The notes: generated by a model from the sequence alone, not told the origin. DNA of 64,000 nucleotides from Aliiruegeria sabulilitoris (GCF_001558155.1 NZ_LOAS01000013.1:124001-188000); one strand, 5' to 3'; positions 25,953-36,052 are shown, numbered from the stretch's first letter. Numbers and translations are program-made.

Positions 25953-27950
25953 ATGGCCGCCAAGGACACCGAAGACCGCAAGCCAGATGATGGTGAGCAG
26001 GAAGTATCGCTCGACATGAGCCAGACCGCGGTCAAGAAGATGATCGCCGAGGCACGCGAGCGTGGATACATCACCTACGATCAGCTCAACCAGGTTCTGC
26101 CACCGGACCAGGTGTCCTCGGAACAGATCGAGGATGTGATGTCGATGCTCTCCGAGATGGGCATCAACGTGATCGAGGGCGAGGAAGCCGAGGACGACGA
26201 GTCCTCGGACAAGAAATCCGGTTCGACCGAGGTTGTCGAGGCCTCCACCTCGCGTGAAGTGGCCGTCGCCACGACCGAGACGGAGAAACTCGACCGCACC
26301 GATGACCCGGTGCGCATGTACCTGCGCGAGATGGGCTCGGTGGAGTTGCTTTCCCGCGAAGGCGAGATCGCGATTGCCAAGCGCATCGAGGCTGGCCGCA
26401 ACACGATGATCGCCGGTCTCTGCGAGAGCCCGCTGACCTTTCAGGCCATCACGATCTGGCGCGAGGAACTTCTCTCCGAGGAGATCCTGCTGCGCGATGT
26501 GATCGATCTGGAGACGACCTTCGGCCGTGGCATGGAGGAGGACGCCGAAGAGGCGCCGGTTGTCGAGACCCTCAACGTCGACGCGACCACCACGGAAGCG
26601 AAGTCGGACCAGCCGGAATATGACGCGGACGGCAATGTCATCAAGACCGAAGATGATGATGACGAGGACGAGCAGGCCAACATGTCGCTCGCCGCGATGG
26701 AAGCCGCGCTCAAGCCGAAAGTGCTCGAAATTCTCGACCGCATCGCCCGCGACTTCACCGATCTGGAGGAGATGCAGGACGCGCGGATGTCGGCCACGCT
26801 GAACGAGGATGGCTCCTTCTCGACCACCGAGGAGGCCACCTACCAGAAGCTGCGCGCCGAGATCGTCGAACTGGTCAACGAGCTTCACCTGCATAACAAC
26901 CGGATCGAGGCGCTGGTCGACCAGCTCTACGGCATCAACCGCAAGATCATGTCCATCGATTCCAACATGGTGAAGCTGGCCGACCAGGCACGCATCAACC
27001 GCCGGGAATTCATCGAGGCCTACAAGGGCTACGAGTTGGACCCGACTTGGATGGACCGGATGGCCGAGAAGCCCGGTCGTGGCTGGGCAGCGCTGTTCGA
27101 GCGCTCATCGGACAAGATTGAGGAACTGCGGGCCGATATGGCGCAGGTCGGTACTTATGTCGGCGTCGACATCCCCGAATTCCGCCGCATCGTGCAGCAG
27201 GTGCAGAAGGGCGAGAAAGAAGCCCGCCAGGCCAAGAAGGAAATGGTCGAGGCGAACCTGCGGCTCGTGATCTCGATTGCAAAGAAATACACCAACCGTG
27301 GCCTGCAATTCCTGGACCTGATCCAGGAAGGCAATATCGGCCTGATGAAGGCCGTCGACAAGTTCGAGTACCGCCGCGGCTACAAGTTCTCGACCTACGC
27401 GACATGGTGGATCCGTCAGGCGATCACCCGCTCGATTGCCGACCAGGCGCGCACGATCCGTATCCCGGTCCATATGATCGAGACGATCAACAAGCTGGTC
27501 CGGACCGGTCGCCAGATGCTGCACGAGATCGGCCGCGAGCCGACGCCGGAAGAGTTGGCGGAAAAGCTGCAGATGCCGCTGGAGAAGGTTCGCAAGGTGA
27601 TGAAGATCGCCAAGGAACCGATCAGCCTCGAAACGCCCATCGGCGACGAGGAAGACAGCCAGCTTGGCGATTTCATCGAGGACAAGAACGCTGTCCTGCC
27701 GCTCGACTCCGCCATTCAGGAGAACCTGAAGGAGACGACGACGCGGGTTCTGGCCTCGCTCACCCCGCGTGAGGAACGGGTTCTGCGGATGCGCTTCGGC
27801 ATCGGCATGAATACGGACCACACGCTCGAAGAGGTTGGCCAGCAGTTCAGCGTTACCCGCGAACGGATCCGTCAGATCGAGGCCAAGGCGCTCCGCAAGC
27901 TCAAGCATCCGAGCCGCTCGCGCAAGCTGCGCTCCTTCCTGGACCAGTAG
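25953..27950 (+). CDS. rpoD: RNA polymerase primary sigma factor
   Basis: RpoD directs housekeeping transcription. The 665-residue protein has region 1.1 (about 20-75), region 1.2 ([22 protein letters not shown]), an acidic non-conserved insertion (about 200-270), region 2 with [21 protein letters not shown] and [13 protein letters not shown], and region 4.2 [24 protein letters not shown] precedes the ATG. All core features are intact. HlyU-family gene follows after 10 bases. Confidence 0.97.
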   Translation: MAAKDTEDRKPDDGEQEVSLDMSQTAVKKMIAEARERGYITYDQLNQVLPPDQVSSEQIEDVMSMLSEMGINVIEGEEAEDDESSDKKSGSTEVVEASTSREVAVATTETEKLDRTDDPVRMYLREMGSVELLSREGEIAIAKRIEAGRNTMIAGLCESPLTFQAITIWREELLSEEILLRDVIDLETTFGRGMEEDAEEAPVVETLNVDATTTEAKSDQPEYDADGNVIKTEDDDDEDEQANMSLAAMEAALKPKVLEILDRIARDFTDLEEMQDARMSATLNEDGSFSTTEEATYQKLRAEIVELVNELHLHNNRIEALVDQLYGINRKIMSIDSNMVKLADQARINRREFIEAYKGYELDPTWMDRMAEKPGRGWAALFERSSDKIEELRADMAQVGTYVGVDIPEFRRIVQQVQKGEKEARQAKKEMVEANLRLVISIAKKYTNRGLQFLDLIQEGNIGLMKAVDKFEYRRGYKFSTYATWWIRQAITRSIADQARTIRIPVHMIETINKLVRTGRQMLHEIGREPTPEELAEKLQMPLEKVRKVMKIAKEPISLETPIGDEEDSQLGDFIEDKNAVLPLDSAIQENLKETTTRVLASLTPREERVLRMRFGIGMNTDHTLEEVGQQFSVTRERIRQIEAKALRKLKHPSRSRKLRSFLDQ

Positions 27951-27960
27951 GGGGAGAGCC

Positions 27961-28230
27961 ATGTCGCTTCTTTCGCGTCTGTTTGGCGGCGGCGGCAAGC
28001 CGCAGACCGAGCCGGAAAGCTACAAGGGCTTCGCGATCTTCGCGGAGCCGATCAAGGAAGCGGCCGGCTTCCGGGTGTCCGCCCGCATCGAGAAGGAAGT
28101 GGGCGGCGAAACCCTCACCCATACGTTGATCCGGGCCGATGTCTGCACGGATCCCGAGCAGGCCAAGGAGATTTCCACGGCCAAGGCCAAGCAAATGATC
28201 GACGAGAGAGGCGAGCGGCTGTTCGACTGA
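27961..28230 (+). CDS. HlyU family protein
   Basis: This 89-residue protein matches the HlyU family: MSLLSRLFGGGG lead, YKGFAIFAEPIKEAAGFRVSARIEKEV and a final AKAKQMIDERGERLFD. In vibrios HlyU is a transcriptional activator, but alphaproteobacterial members of this Pfam family are uncharacterised, and no helix-turn-helix is obvious. GGGGAGAG precedes the ATG. It probably shares the rpoD transcript. Confidence 0.8.
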   Translation: MSLLSRLFGGGGKPQTEPESYKGFAIFAEPIKEAAGFRVSARIEKEVGGETLTHTLIRADVCTDPEQAKEISTAKAKQMIDERGERLFD

Positions 28231-28432
28231 ATTCCGCGCCGTACAGTCGCGACGATACCCCGTCTGCGGCTGCCTGATTCCGCTTGAAAATGTGATCTCC
28301 GCTCAGTTGCAGTGGCCCGCCGTTGCTGTCAGACAGGAACCGAATGGCGGCGCGTTCTTGGCCCTGGCTTGGGGGACACTCCCGGTGACGAGCCGTGACG
28401 CCCGGCCACCGCGATGATCGGAGACAGGTTCG

Positions 28433-28861
28433 ATGCGAAAATCCGTGAAAACTCTAGCTTCCCTATGCGTGGTTGCGGGCGTTTCGGCGTTTCCGGCCGC
28501 GGCGCAGGACGTGCACCGGCTGGCCACCAGCAGCGGCCTTCAGGCCGTCGGCTCCAACCCCGGTTTCGAAGTTCTGACGCAGGCGGGTTCCGGCAAGGCG
28601 GATTACTTCTGCTCGGCCGGTGAATTTGCGAAACGCTGGCTCAATGCCCGGAACTCGGACCGGGTGGTGGTCATGAGTGTTCGGGCCCCCAGCCAGTATC
28701 GCGCAAACAGGCTTGCGGTCGCCTTCGAATTGAACGCTCCACCGGGGCCGAACAAGGAGTTGTTGCTCTTCGGCGGGCCGCGCGTCGGCCAGAGTTTGAG
28801 TGTTGGCCACGCGGTCTCGTTTTGCGGGCAATCGAGAATCCAGACTGTGTTGGAAAACTAG
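28433..28861 (+). CDS. Secreted protein of unknown function (tandem paralogue A)
   Basis: The 142-residue protein has a signal peptide (LASLCVVAGVSAFPAAAQ) and a mature domain with DYFCSAGEFAKRW and HAVSFCGQSR, whose two cysteines likely form a disulfide. The next gene encodes the same pattern (DYWCAAGEF, GSSFCRKS), so the two are tandem paralogues. No named family recognised. No gene in 28231-28432. Confidence 0.75.
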   Translation: MRKSVKTLASLCVVAGVSAFPAAAQDVHRLATSSGLQAVGSNPGFEVLTQAGSGKADYFCSAGEFAKRWLNARNSDRVVVMSVRAPSQYRANRLAVAFELNAPPGPNKELLLFGGPRVGQSLSVGHAVSFCGQSRIQTVLEN

Positions 28862-28869
28862 GGCGTGCC

Positions 28870-29316
28870 ATGAACCGGTCCGGGATTCTGCCGAAATTGG
28901 TCCTGCTGGCCGCAGCATTGGTTGCCTCGCCTGCCTCTGCCGATTTTCGCGCCCGCAACTGGATGCTCGCCGCCCCGAACCCGACCCGGGCGGGCTATTT
29001 CGAGGTGTTCCAGAAGGCGACCGCGGGGCCATCCGACTATTGGTGCGCTGCGGGAGAATTCGTTCGCTACGGCATGCGCGCGCATAATACGACACGGATC
29101 TATGTCGTGCGGGGCCTTGGGCCAAGCCAGGCCCGCAAGGGGCGGCACGCCGTGCTTTTCTCCTACGTGAAATACGATGACATTCCGGATCTGAGCGACA
29201 AGGAGAAGGGCTATTCCGTCTCCATCAGCAAGCCGGGCTATCATCTGAGCGCGGCGCATGGCTCCTCCTTTTGCCGCAAGAGCCTGCAGGATTTCCGGAT
29301 GCGGGGACTGCTCTAG
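28870..29316 (+). CDS. Secreted protein of unknown function (tandem paralogue B)
   Basis: The 148-residue protein has a signal peptide (LPKLVLLAAALVASPASA) and the same core as the upstream gene: an early GYFEVFQKATAG, DYWCAAGEF with the first cysteine, a VVRGLGPSQARKGRHAVLF strand pair, and HGSSFCRKS with the second. It begins 8 bases after paralogue A. It is followed after 1 base by the YjbQ gene. The A/B pair is probably a duplicated periplasmic domain. Confidence 0.75.
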   Translation: MNRSGILPKLVLLAAALVASPASADFRARNWMLAAPNPTRAGYFEVFQKATAGPSDYWCAAGEFVRYGMRAHNTTRIYVVRGLGPSQARKGRHAVLFSYVKYDDIPDLSDKEKGYSVSISKPGYHLSAAHGSSFCRKSLQDFRMRGLL

Positions 29317-29317
29317 G

Positions 29318-29734
29318 ATGCCTGAGATCCTTGAACTCGACACCATCGGTACGGGGCTCTACGAGTTTACCTCCGACCTCGCAGCCTGGCTTGGGGAGAT
29401 CGGCGCCGGGGACGGGGTGTTGACGCTGTTGGTCCGGCATACTTCTGCCTCGCTGCTCATTCAGGAGAATGCCGATCCCGAGGTGCAGACAGATCTGCAG
29501 GCCTTTTTCGAGCGCCTCGTGCCGCCCGCGACGGACCCCTCCATGAAATACCTGCGCCACATCTATGAAGGCCCGGACGATATGCCGGCCCATATCAAGG
29601 CGGCCCTGCTGCCGGTGACACTGAGCATTCCCGTGCAGGATGGCCAGATGATGCTGGGAACCTGGCAGGGCGTCTACCTGTTCGAACATCGCCACCGTCC
29701 GCACCGGCGCCAGGTTGCTCTGCATTTTTCCTGA
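29318..29734 (+). CDS. YjbQ-family protein (UPF0047)
   Basis: This 138-residue cytoplasmic protein matches the YjbQ/UPF0047 family: LLVRHTSASLLIQENADPEVQ, then DDMPAHIKAALLPVTLSIPVQDG and GTWQGVYLFEHRHRPHRRQV near the end, with conserved His residues that bind zinc. Family members show weak thiamine-phosphate synthase activity in E. coli and their true role is unsettled. The ATG is 1 base after the preceding stop, so it is co-transcribed with the secreted paralogues. Confidence 0.88.
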   Translation: MPEILELDTIGTGLYEFTSDLAAWLGEIGAGDGVLTLLVRHTSASLLIQENADPEVQTDLQAFFERLVPPATDPSMKYLRHIYEGPDDMPAHIKAALLPVTLSIPVQDGQMMLGTWQGVYLFEHRHRPHRRQVALHFS

Positions 29735-29775
29735 CGAATCAATCCGGCAACACCCGGACAGGACCAGATAGGGTA

Positions 29776-29784
29776 TGTGGATAA
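29776..29784 (-). promoter_or_regulatory. DnaA box upstream of nrdR
   Basis: A perfect consensus DnaA box (TTATCCACA on the minus strand) lies about 90 bases before the nrdR start. A possible -10 TATAGT is at 29814-29819. A single box this close to a replication-related regulator may allow DnaA-ATP to modulate transcription; a chance 9-mer cannot be excluded. Confidence 0.5.
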
Positions 29785-29872
29785 ATCCTCTACCCAAGCT
29801 GTCGAGGCTGCCCTATAGTCATTGCAACAAGAAGGGGTTGCACCCCAAGGGGCAGTTTTAAGGGGGACGCGC

Positions 29873-30340
29873 ATGCGGTGCCCGTTTTGCGGAAATGTTG
29901 ATACGCAGGTGAAAGATTCCCGTCCGGCCGAGGACCACGTCGCCATTCGCAGGCGCCGGTTCTGTCCGGCCTGTGGCGGGCGGTTCACGACTTATGAACG
30001 GGTTCAGTTGCGCGACCTCGTGGTGATCAAATCCAACGGTCGGCGCGAGGATTTCGATCGGGACAAGCTCGAACGCTCGGTGCGGATTGCCCTTCAGAAA
30101 CGCCCGCTAGAACCCGAACGGATCGACCAGATGATTTCCGGCATCGTCCGGCGGCTCGAAAGCATGGGCGAGACGGATATCGACTCCAAGATCATCGGTG
30201 AGATCGTGATGGAAACGCTCGCCCGGATCGACACGGTCGCCTATGTCCGCTTCGCCAGCGTCTACAAGAATTTCCAGGCGGCGGACGATTTCGACAAGTT
30301 CGTCAGCGAGTTGCGGCCCGGGGAGACCTCCACGGAGTGA
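29873..30340 (+). CDS. nrdR: Transcriptional repressor NrdR
   Basis: NrdR represses ribonucleotide reductase genes in response to ATP/dATP. The 155-residue protein has the N-terminal zinc ribbon ([17 protein letters not shown]...[13 protein letters not shown]) and the ATP-cone domain ([21 protein letters not shown]...). AAGGGGGAC precedes the ATG. Its stop overlaps the ribD GTG start, so the two are translationally coupled, as in most alphaproteobacteria. Confidence 0.95.
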   Translation: MRCPFCGNVDTQVKDSRPAEDHVAIRRRRFCPACGGRFTTYERVQLRDLVVIKSNGRREDFDRDKLERSVRIALQKRPLEPERIDQMISGIVRRLESMGETDIDSKIIGEIVMETLARIDTVAYVRFASVYKNFQAADDFDKFVSELRPGETSTE

Positions 30341-31449
30341 ATGACACGGCCGAGGCCGACAGCCGCTTCATGGCGCATGCGATCGCCCTCGGGCGTCGCG
30401 GCTTGGGGCGTGTCTGGCCCAATCCGGCCGTTGGCTGTGTTCTCGTCAGGGATGGGCGCGTGGTTGGCAGGGGCTGGACCCAGCTGGGCGGCCGGCCCCA
30501 TGCTGAGACCGAAGCGCTGGCACAGGCGGGTGTGGCCGCGCGCGGTGCCACCGCCTATGTCTCGCTCGAACCCTGCGCTCATCACGGCAAGACCCCGCCC
30601 TGCGCGGAGGCGTTGGTCTCCGCCGGCGTGGCGCGGGTTGTCTCGGCCATGACCGATCCCGATCCGCGTGTAGCAGGCGGCGGTCACGCCATTCTGCGCG
30701 AGGCGGGGATCGAAGTTGTCACGGGCGTTCTGGAAGCAGACGCACGACGTGCGAATGAGGGGTTTCTGAAGCGGGTCACGGACGGGCGCCCCTTCGTCAC
30801 GCTGAAGCTCGCAAGCTCCTTCGATGGCCGGATCGCGACTGCAACAGGGGAGAGCCAGTGGATAACCGGCCCCGCGGCGCGGCGCATGGTGCACGGTATG
30901 CGGGCCTGCCATGATGCCGTTCTTGTTGGGGCGGGCACCGCGCGGGCGGATGATCCCTCCCTGACGGTGCGCGGGCTGGGCGTGGCGCATCAACCGGTGC
31001 GGATCGTGGCCTCACGCCGTCTCGACATTCCAACCGACAGCCGCTTGTTCAACGAGATCGACGCCGCACCCGTCTGGCTCTGCCACGGGCAGGACGCGAA
31101 GGAGGCCCGTAAAGCGGCCTGGGCGGCGCAGGGCGCGCGGCTGGTTTCGGTGCCGGTTCATCAGGGGCGGCAATTGGAACCCGAGGCGATGCTGGCCGAG
31201 TTGGGAAAGGCCGGCCTGACGCGCGTTTTCTGCGAGGGCGGCGGGGCGCTGGCCGGCTCGCTGCTGAATGCCGGGTTGGTGGATGAACTCGTGACCTTCA
31301 CTGCGGGGCTGGGCCTTGGCGCAGAAGGGTTGCCGGGACTCGGTGCCATGGGGATCGACGCGCTGGCGCAAGCGCCGCGCTTCGGGCTGGATCGCCTGCG
31401 AGCGGTGGGGCCGGATGTTATGGCGGTCTGGCGTCCGGATCGGGCATGA
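30337..31449 (+). CDS. ribD: Bifunctional riboflavin biosynthesis protein RibD
   Basis: RibD deaminates and then reduces the pyrimidine intermediate of riboflavin synthesis. The 370-residue protein has the cytidine-deaminase-type zinc site (HAETEAL, then [14 protein letters not shown]) in the first 150 residues and a DHFR-like reductase domain ([25 protein letters not shown]) after it. The GTG start overlaps the nrdR stop. The next riboflavin gene, ribE, is separated by three opposing capsule genes. Confidence 0.95.
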   Translation: MNDTAEADSRFMAHAIALGRRGLGRVWPNPAVGCVLVRDGRVVGRGWTQLGGRPHAETEALAQAGVAARGATAYVSLEPCAHHGKTPPCAEALVSAGVARVVSAMTDPDPRVAGGGHAILREAGIEVVTGVLEADARRANEGFLKRVTDGRPFVTLKLASSFDGRIATATGESQWITGPAARRMVHGMRACHDAVLVGAGTARADDPSLTVRGLGVAHQPVRIVASRRLDIPTDSRLFNEIDAAPVWLCHGQDAKEARKAAWAAQGARLVSVPVHQGRQLEPEAMLAELGKAGLTRVFCEGGGALAGSLLNAGLVDELVTFTAGLGLGAEGLPGLGAMGIDALAQAPRFGLDRLRAVGPDVMAVWRPDRA

Positions 31450-31453
31450 ACGC

Positions 31454-33496
31454 CTAGCGCCAAAAGGTCGTTCGGCTCGCCAAAAGCCCCTGAACCTTTG
31501 ACAACAAACGGTGTGGATGCGGAGAAATTCCCGCTTCGAGCCGCTCGACGATCACTTCCACGGGACAATCCAGGCCGGAAACCGGGTCGCGATAGCGCGG
31601 ATAGCCGATCAGCGTTGCGTGGGTCAGGCCGGTTAGGCTCGGCCGGGCTGCGCGGCGGTCCGGCACCGGGCCGAGGTCGCGCGTCAGTCCCCAGCCAGCG
31701 TAGAAAGGCGCGCCGAGGCAGGTGACGGGCAGTTCCCGCAGCAGTGCCTCGAAGCCGAGAAGAGAGGTCAGCGTCCACACCTCGTCCACAACGGGGAGCA
31801 GGGCCATCGGGTCCGCCTCGCGCAGCACGCAATCGGCCAACCCGCGCAGGTCTTCCTCGGCAATCGCGCCCTTGCGCAGGCCCGCCTCGACGTCGGGGTG
31901 AGGCTTGTAGAGAAGCACTGCGTCCGGATTGGCGGCGCGGGCCGCCTTGAGCAGGCCCAGATTGCTGTTGATTTTCTCGCAGCCCAGCCGGATCGAAGCG
32001 TCGTCCTCGACCTGTCCCGGCACGAGAATACGATGGCCGTCGGGCAGATCCGGAAGCGTTCTGTTACCGATATTGTATTTCGACAGGGCAGAGCGGATCA
32101 GCCTTTGGCGAAGACGCTCCGCGCGTTGCTGGTCTTCCTCGGGCAGGTTCGGAGATTCAGAAATGAGCCGTTCGAGCCGGCTTTCCTGTGTCGGATCGTA
32201 ATAGATGCCGAGGTCATCGCGGACGAGTGACAGCGGCGGAACCAGTTCCGCGCCAAGCCCGCTAGAGCGCAGGAAACCGTCTTCGACCCGGAGAACAGGC
32301 ACGCCCGTTTCATTCGCCCGGCTTTCGGTCTTTTCATCCAGGCGCCCCGCCCAGCACAGCAGCGGCCGCGCGGTTTTCTGGGCGCGCTCCACCGCGCGCG
32401 GTCCCTCGATATAGGCGAGCCCGGCCTTGGAGCCGAAAAACGCGCGCAGATGTTTTCGCTTCCACAGCCGCATTCCGGTGGCGACATACCCGTTCCGGTC
32501 TTCCCGGAAAGCGCGAATGCGGGCCTCGAAGCCGTCGATCGCATCTTCCAGCGAGCAAAGCGTGTCGCGGTAGGGATCGTACCAGCGCGGGGTGAGGATC
32601 ATGGTCGCCGCAAATAGTTGCGCGCGGGTCAGCTTGCGCCCGCGGCGCGCGACGGGCGCTTCATCCTCGGTCAGCCCCCAGCCGGCATAGAAGGGCTGAC
32701 CAAAGACGCGTGGACGGTGCCCGGCAAGGATGGCTTCGAAACCAATCTGCGAAGAGACGGTGTAGACGGCCACCGCGCCCTCCAGCAATTTCCAGGGCGA
32801 ATGTGACTCGGTGGAAAGCTCGACCATGCCTTGCGCCTGCTCAGGCCCGAAATGCCCCTGCCTGTAACCGGCAAGGGTCTCGGGATGGGTGCGGATCAGG
32901 ATGCGTTGGCCCGGATGTTCGATTTGTGCAAATGCCAGCATTTCCCGAAAGGTGGTCTCACGGGCTCCGGCATGGCGGATGGACGCGTCGCCACGGGTTT
33001 GGTCGATCACCAGCACATAGCCCGGGGCGGGTGGTTCAAGATCCGTCCGGAAGCTGTTGTACTTGCTGATCTCAAGCTGTTTGAGGCGCGCAATGCAAGC
33101 GCGGGAGCGATCCAGAAGGTCCGTCTCGTCCAGAGGGGCTGTCGCGAGGGTTTGCTCCAGTTCGGACGGCTTGCTGGAATCGAAATGGACGCCCAGTCGG
33201 TCAAGTTGCAATCCTGCGGGTGCCTCGCCCGAGCGACCGGGATGAATCGACCGCAGAAAGGCGTCTTCCACGCGCAGGATGCGGGCGCCGCGCCGCGCCG
33301 CGATGGCCTCGCCGCGATGGGCGGTCGGACTATGGCCCCAGACTCCGACCCAGTCTTCTGGTCCGGGCAGCCCGGTTGTCACGTGCCATCCGGACAGTTC
33401 CAGGATCCGCCGGATCCGCCGGTTCAGAAAACCGCCATTGTAAACGAAAAGCCGCCGCGGAGCGGTCTCCGCGGCGGTATCAAAGCTGTGGCGCAC
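31454..33496 (-). CDS. Capsular polysaccharide Kdo-transferase KpsC-like
   Basis: KpsC builds the beta-Kdo linker that joins ABC-transporter-exported capsules to a phospholipid. The 680-residue protein shows the expected internal duplication: two related halves, each with VEDAFLRS or VEDGFLRS, then a late VYTVSSQIGFEAIL / VWTLTSLLGFEALL with FYAGWGLT. It starts at GTG with AGGAT upstream, 10 bases after the Wza/KpsD-like stop. KpsM/KpsT transporter genes are not in the window. Confidence 0.88.
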   Translation of the reverse strand: MRHSFDTAAETAPRRLFVYNGGFLNRRIRRILELSGWHVTTGLPGPEDWVGVWGHSPTAHRGEAIAARRGARILRVEDAFLRSIHPGRSGEAPAGLQLDRLGVHFDSSKPSELEQTLATAPLDETDLLDRSRACIARLKQLEISKYNSFRTDLEPPAPGYVLVIDQTRGDASIRHAGARETTFREMLAFAQIEHPGQRILIRTHPETLAGYRQGHFGPEQAQGMVELSTESHSPWKLLEGAVAVYTVSSQIGFEAILAGHRPRVFGQPFYAGWGLTEDEAPVARRGRKLTRAQLFAATMILTPRWYDPYRDTLCSLEDAIDGFEARIRAFREDRNGYVATGMRLWKRKHLRAFFGSKAGLAYIEGPRAVERAQKTARPLLCWAGRLDEKTESRANETGVPVLRVEDGFLRSSGLGAELVPPLSLVRDDLGIYYDPTQESRLERLISESPNLPEEDQQRAERLRQRLIRSALSKYNIGNRTLPDLPDGHRILVPGQVEDDASIRLGCEKINSNLGLLKAARAANPDAVLLYKPHPDVEAGLRKGAIAEEDLRGLADCVLREADPMALLPVVDEVWTLTSLLGFEALLRELPVTCLGAPFYAGWGLTRDLGPVPDRRAARPSLTGLTHATLIGYPRYRDPVSGLDCPVEVIVERLEAGISPHPHRLLSKVQGLLASRTTFWR

Positions 33497-33506
33497 CCGG
33501 CTGATC

Positions 33507-34637
33507 CTAGTTGGCCAGCGTCGAGTAATTGGCCAGCGGGTTCAATGTGCCGGTGATGGCCGAAAGGGTCTTCTGCCAGCTTACGAAGGGCGCCTCGGTC
33601 ACATAAAGCGTGTCGTCGTCGCGGATGGCGAAGTCGCGGGCCTCGAACATGCCGTTCGGCTCTGTCAGGTCCAGAACATAGACGAAGCGCTGATCGCCGA
33701 TGATGTCGGAACGGCCAAGAACGGCACGCGCGACCGCCTCGGGCTCATTGCGGAAGACGAAGACGCCGGTCGGGTCCGCCAGGCTCGAGTTCAGCCCGCC
33801 CACCTGTGCCAGGGCCTCGATGGCCGAGAGTGTTTGGGTCTCGAACCGCACACGGTTCTGGGTGCCAGTGGCGCCGAGCACGGAGAAAGCGCGGGTGTCT
33901 TCCTCGACCAGAATGCGGTCGCCGCCACGCAGGGCGATATCCAGTCTCGGGTCGGCATGCAGGTCGTCAAACCAGATCTTGGAGGTCTGGCTGCCGCGGG
34001 ACACGGTGATCTGCGCGATCTCGGTGGGCACGGTCACGCCGCCGGCAAGGGCGATCATCGCGGAGAGCGTGCGTGTCGGGCGGGAAATGGGATAGACGCC
34101 TTGGCTGGTGATTCCGCCCATCACCGAAACCGTGGCCCCGTCGCCGGCGGCGCGGGTGACGAGCACCTGCGGGTCGGGCGTCTGGGCGTCGAGCTTCTCG
34201 GTGATGATCTGGCGCAGCCGTTCGGGTGTGTTGCCGGAGGCCTTGATGCGGCCGGCATAGGGCACGAAGATGAAGCCGGAACCATCCACCTGCACCTCTT
34301 CGAGCAGGGTGGCCGAATTGCCCTGATCGGCGAGCAACCCGTCATCCACGTTTTCCCAGATTGTCAGCGCCAGCGTATCCCCGGGCCGGATCGTGTCGGA
34401 TCCGACCTGTCCGGCATTCAGAAAATCGCTGGAAAACCCGAGGACCGGGGTCACGGACGTGGCTCGGGTGACGCGATCATTGACGGAAACGACAAATGCG
34501 TCGCCTTCCTTCATCACGGATCCGGAGAATATTTCCTTCTTGCCCGGGCCAGAGCGTGGCAAGCCACAGGCTCCCACGGCACATACCACGAGAAAGAGGG
34601 CCGCAATTCGGGCCCAGCGGGATGTCGTTCTGTTCAC
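33507..34637 (-). CDS. Polysaccharide export outer-membrane lipoprotein (Wza/KpsD-like)
   Basis: This 376-residue lipoprotein (lipobox VGAC at about residue 24) has the polysaccharide-export domain (IRPGDTLALTIWENVDDG ... VDGSGFIFVPYAGRIKASG) followed by repeated SLBB-like segments (VSVMGGITSQGVYPI, and a later one). Such proteins form the outer-membrane channel or adaptor for capsule export. It starts at GTG with AAGGAGCC upstream. It lies between kpsC-like and kpsS-like genes on the same strand. Confidence 0.88.
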   Translation of the reverse strand: MNRTTSRWARIAALFLVVCAVGACGLPRSGPGKKEIFSGSVMKEGDAFVVSVNDRVTRATSVTPVLGFSSDFLNAGQVGSDTIRPGDTLALTIWENVDDGLLADQGNSATLLEEVQVDGSGFIFVPYAGRIKASGNTPERLRQIITEKLDAQTPDPQVLVTRAAGDGATVSVMGGITSQGVYPISRPTRTLSAMIALAGGVTVPTEIAQITVSRGSQTSKIWFDDLHADPRLDIALRGGDRILVEEDTRAFSVLGATGTQNRVRFETQTLSAIEALAQVGGLNSSLADPTGVFVFRNEPEAVARAVLGRSDIIGDQRFVYVLDLTEPNGMFEARDFAIRDDDTLYVTEAPFVSWQKTLSAITGTLNPLANYSTLAN

Positions 34638-34765
34638 TGCTCGGGCTCCTTAGACGGATTTTGCCTCAAGTTTTGACGCTAACCCTACAAGACTCCGACA
34701 AAAAAGGAAGCCCGACCTTCAGGCCACCGGCAAGTGTTGCCGTGGCGCCGCGATCAGCGGGTATC

Positions 34766-36052
34766 TCAGCCTGCGCTCTGGAGCTGGTGTCTCGGTGCGG
34801 CGGTGCCGGTTGCAAGGGCGTCATACGGGTCGAGCGGGGCGAGCATCATGTCGACCACCTGTCGCAGGAGTTGGCGTCGCCCGTGGGCCGAGTAGAAGCC
34901 GCCCGTGATCTGCGAGGTCTCGAGCAGATAGGAGCGGTAGTCGCGATAGGCACGGCTGTCCGGCTTCGTCGGTTGTGCGAAAAAGGCCTCGATCGGCTGC
35001 GTGGAGACGAATTCCGGCTTGGCGTAGACGGCCTTGCCAAAGGCGCGGATCGGTAGCCCCCGCCAGAGCGCCTGCTGGCCGGCGGTCGAGTTGACGGTCA
35101 CGGCGGAACGTGCGTGATCGAGCAGCGCGGCCAGCTTGCCGCCACGCACGTAATGCACTCGTTCCGAGACGCCGTGCTCCCGCGCCAGCCGCAAGACATC
35201 CTTGCGCAGCGGCGTGCGCCCGTCTTCGAGCGGGTGCGCCTTGAAGACGAGGTGGTGGTGCGTCGGCGCGCCTTCGGCAAAGCCGCGAATGCAGATTTCG
35301 AGGAAATCGGTCATGGTCGCGAAGGGGCCATGTTTCTGGAAGCTGGAATCATGTGCGAGCTGCAGCAGCACGAGGTGATACGGAAAGCTACCGGTAGAGA
35401 TACGGTGGGTGGCGAGTTTCCGGTCCAGCCAATGCACCGGCATCAGCAGCAAGCGGTTGAGGTGCAACTGGAATTCCCGGGTCACGGGCAGGGCGCGGTG
35501 CGGCCGGAAATGCGTGTAGCGGCCGTTTCGGAACATGACATGCCAGTGATAGAGCGCACCGAACCAGACATGCTGGCGCATGTCGCCCCAATGCGCGGGC
35601 ACGCCGGGCAATTCCACGTCCGATTGCTCGACTGCTGCACGCATCTCGTCCAGGTCCAGCGACATCAGCCGCGAATTGCCATTCGATCCGCCGCGCTCAT
35701 AGGTCACCCAGTAGGGGCGCAGATACCCTTCTTCGAAGACATGCACCGTGATCCCGCGCGCCCGGGCGATGGCCACCGCGCTGGCGTGGATCGGTCGCAC
35801 ATCGCCATAAAGGACAAGATCGGTGATCTCCTTTTGCGTCAGGATCTCCGCGAACCTGTCGGGCCAGTTCGCGGCGGGTTCGTTGTAACGGATGAAGCGC
35901 GCCCGGTCCTTCCAGAAGGCTTCGTCCCCGGCATTGAAACCGACCCGGAAGACCTCGGCCCCAGAGGCGCGGAGCTGTTCGGATAGTTGCTGGAAAAACG
36001 GCCCGTGCGGCCCCTGCAGGAACAGGAACCGGCATTCGCCGCCTCGGCGCAT
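34766..36052 (-). CDS. Capsular polysaccharide Kdo-transferase KpsS-like
   Basis: KpsS adds the first Kdo to the phosphatidylglycerol acceptor of the capsule linker. The roughly 428-residue protein has RFLFLQGPHGPFFQQL at the start, VHVFEEGYLRPYWVTYERGG in the middle and KAHPLEDGRTPLRKDV with VTVNSTAGQQAL near the end, the family's catalytic HP and substrate-binding pattern. The start is uncertain: Met at 36052 fits the family N-terminus but has a weak ribosome site, and Met at 36136 is possible. It is divergent from ribE. Confidence 0.85.
   Translation of the reverse strand: MRRGGECRFLFLQGPHGPFFQQLSEQLRASGAEVFRVGFNAGDEAFWKDRARFIRYNEPAANWPDRFAEILTQKEITDLVLYGDVRPIHASAVAIARARGITVHVFEEGYLRPYWVTYERGGSNGNSRLMSLDLDEMRAAVEQSDVELPGVPAHWGDMRQHVWFGALYHWHVMFRNGRYTHFRPHRALPVTREFQLHLNRLLLMPVHWLDRKLATHRISTGSFPYHLVLLQLAHDSSFQKHGPFATMTDFLEICIRGFAEGAPTHHHLVFKAHPLEDGRTPLRKDVLRLAREHGVSERVHYVRGGKLAALLDHARSAVTVNSTAGQQALWRGLPIRAFGKAVYAKPEFVSTQPIEAFFAQPTKPDSRAYRDYRSYLLETSQITGGFYSAHGRRQLLRQVVDMMLAPLDPYDALATGTAAPRHQLQSAG

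Noticed and set aside
24336-26894. An 852-codon minus-strand open frame
   Set aside because: It mirrors dnaG and rpoD, both of which are clearly real.
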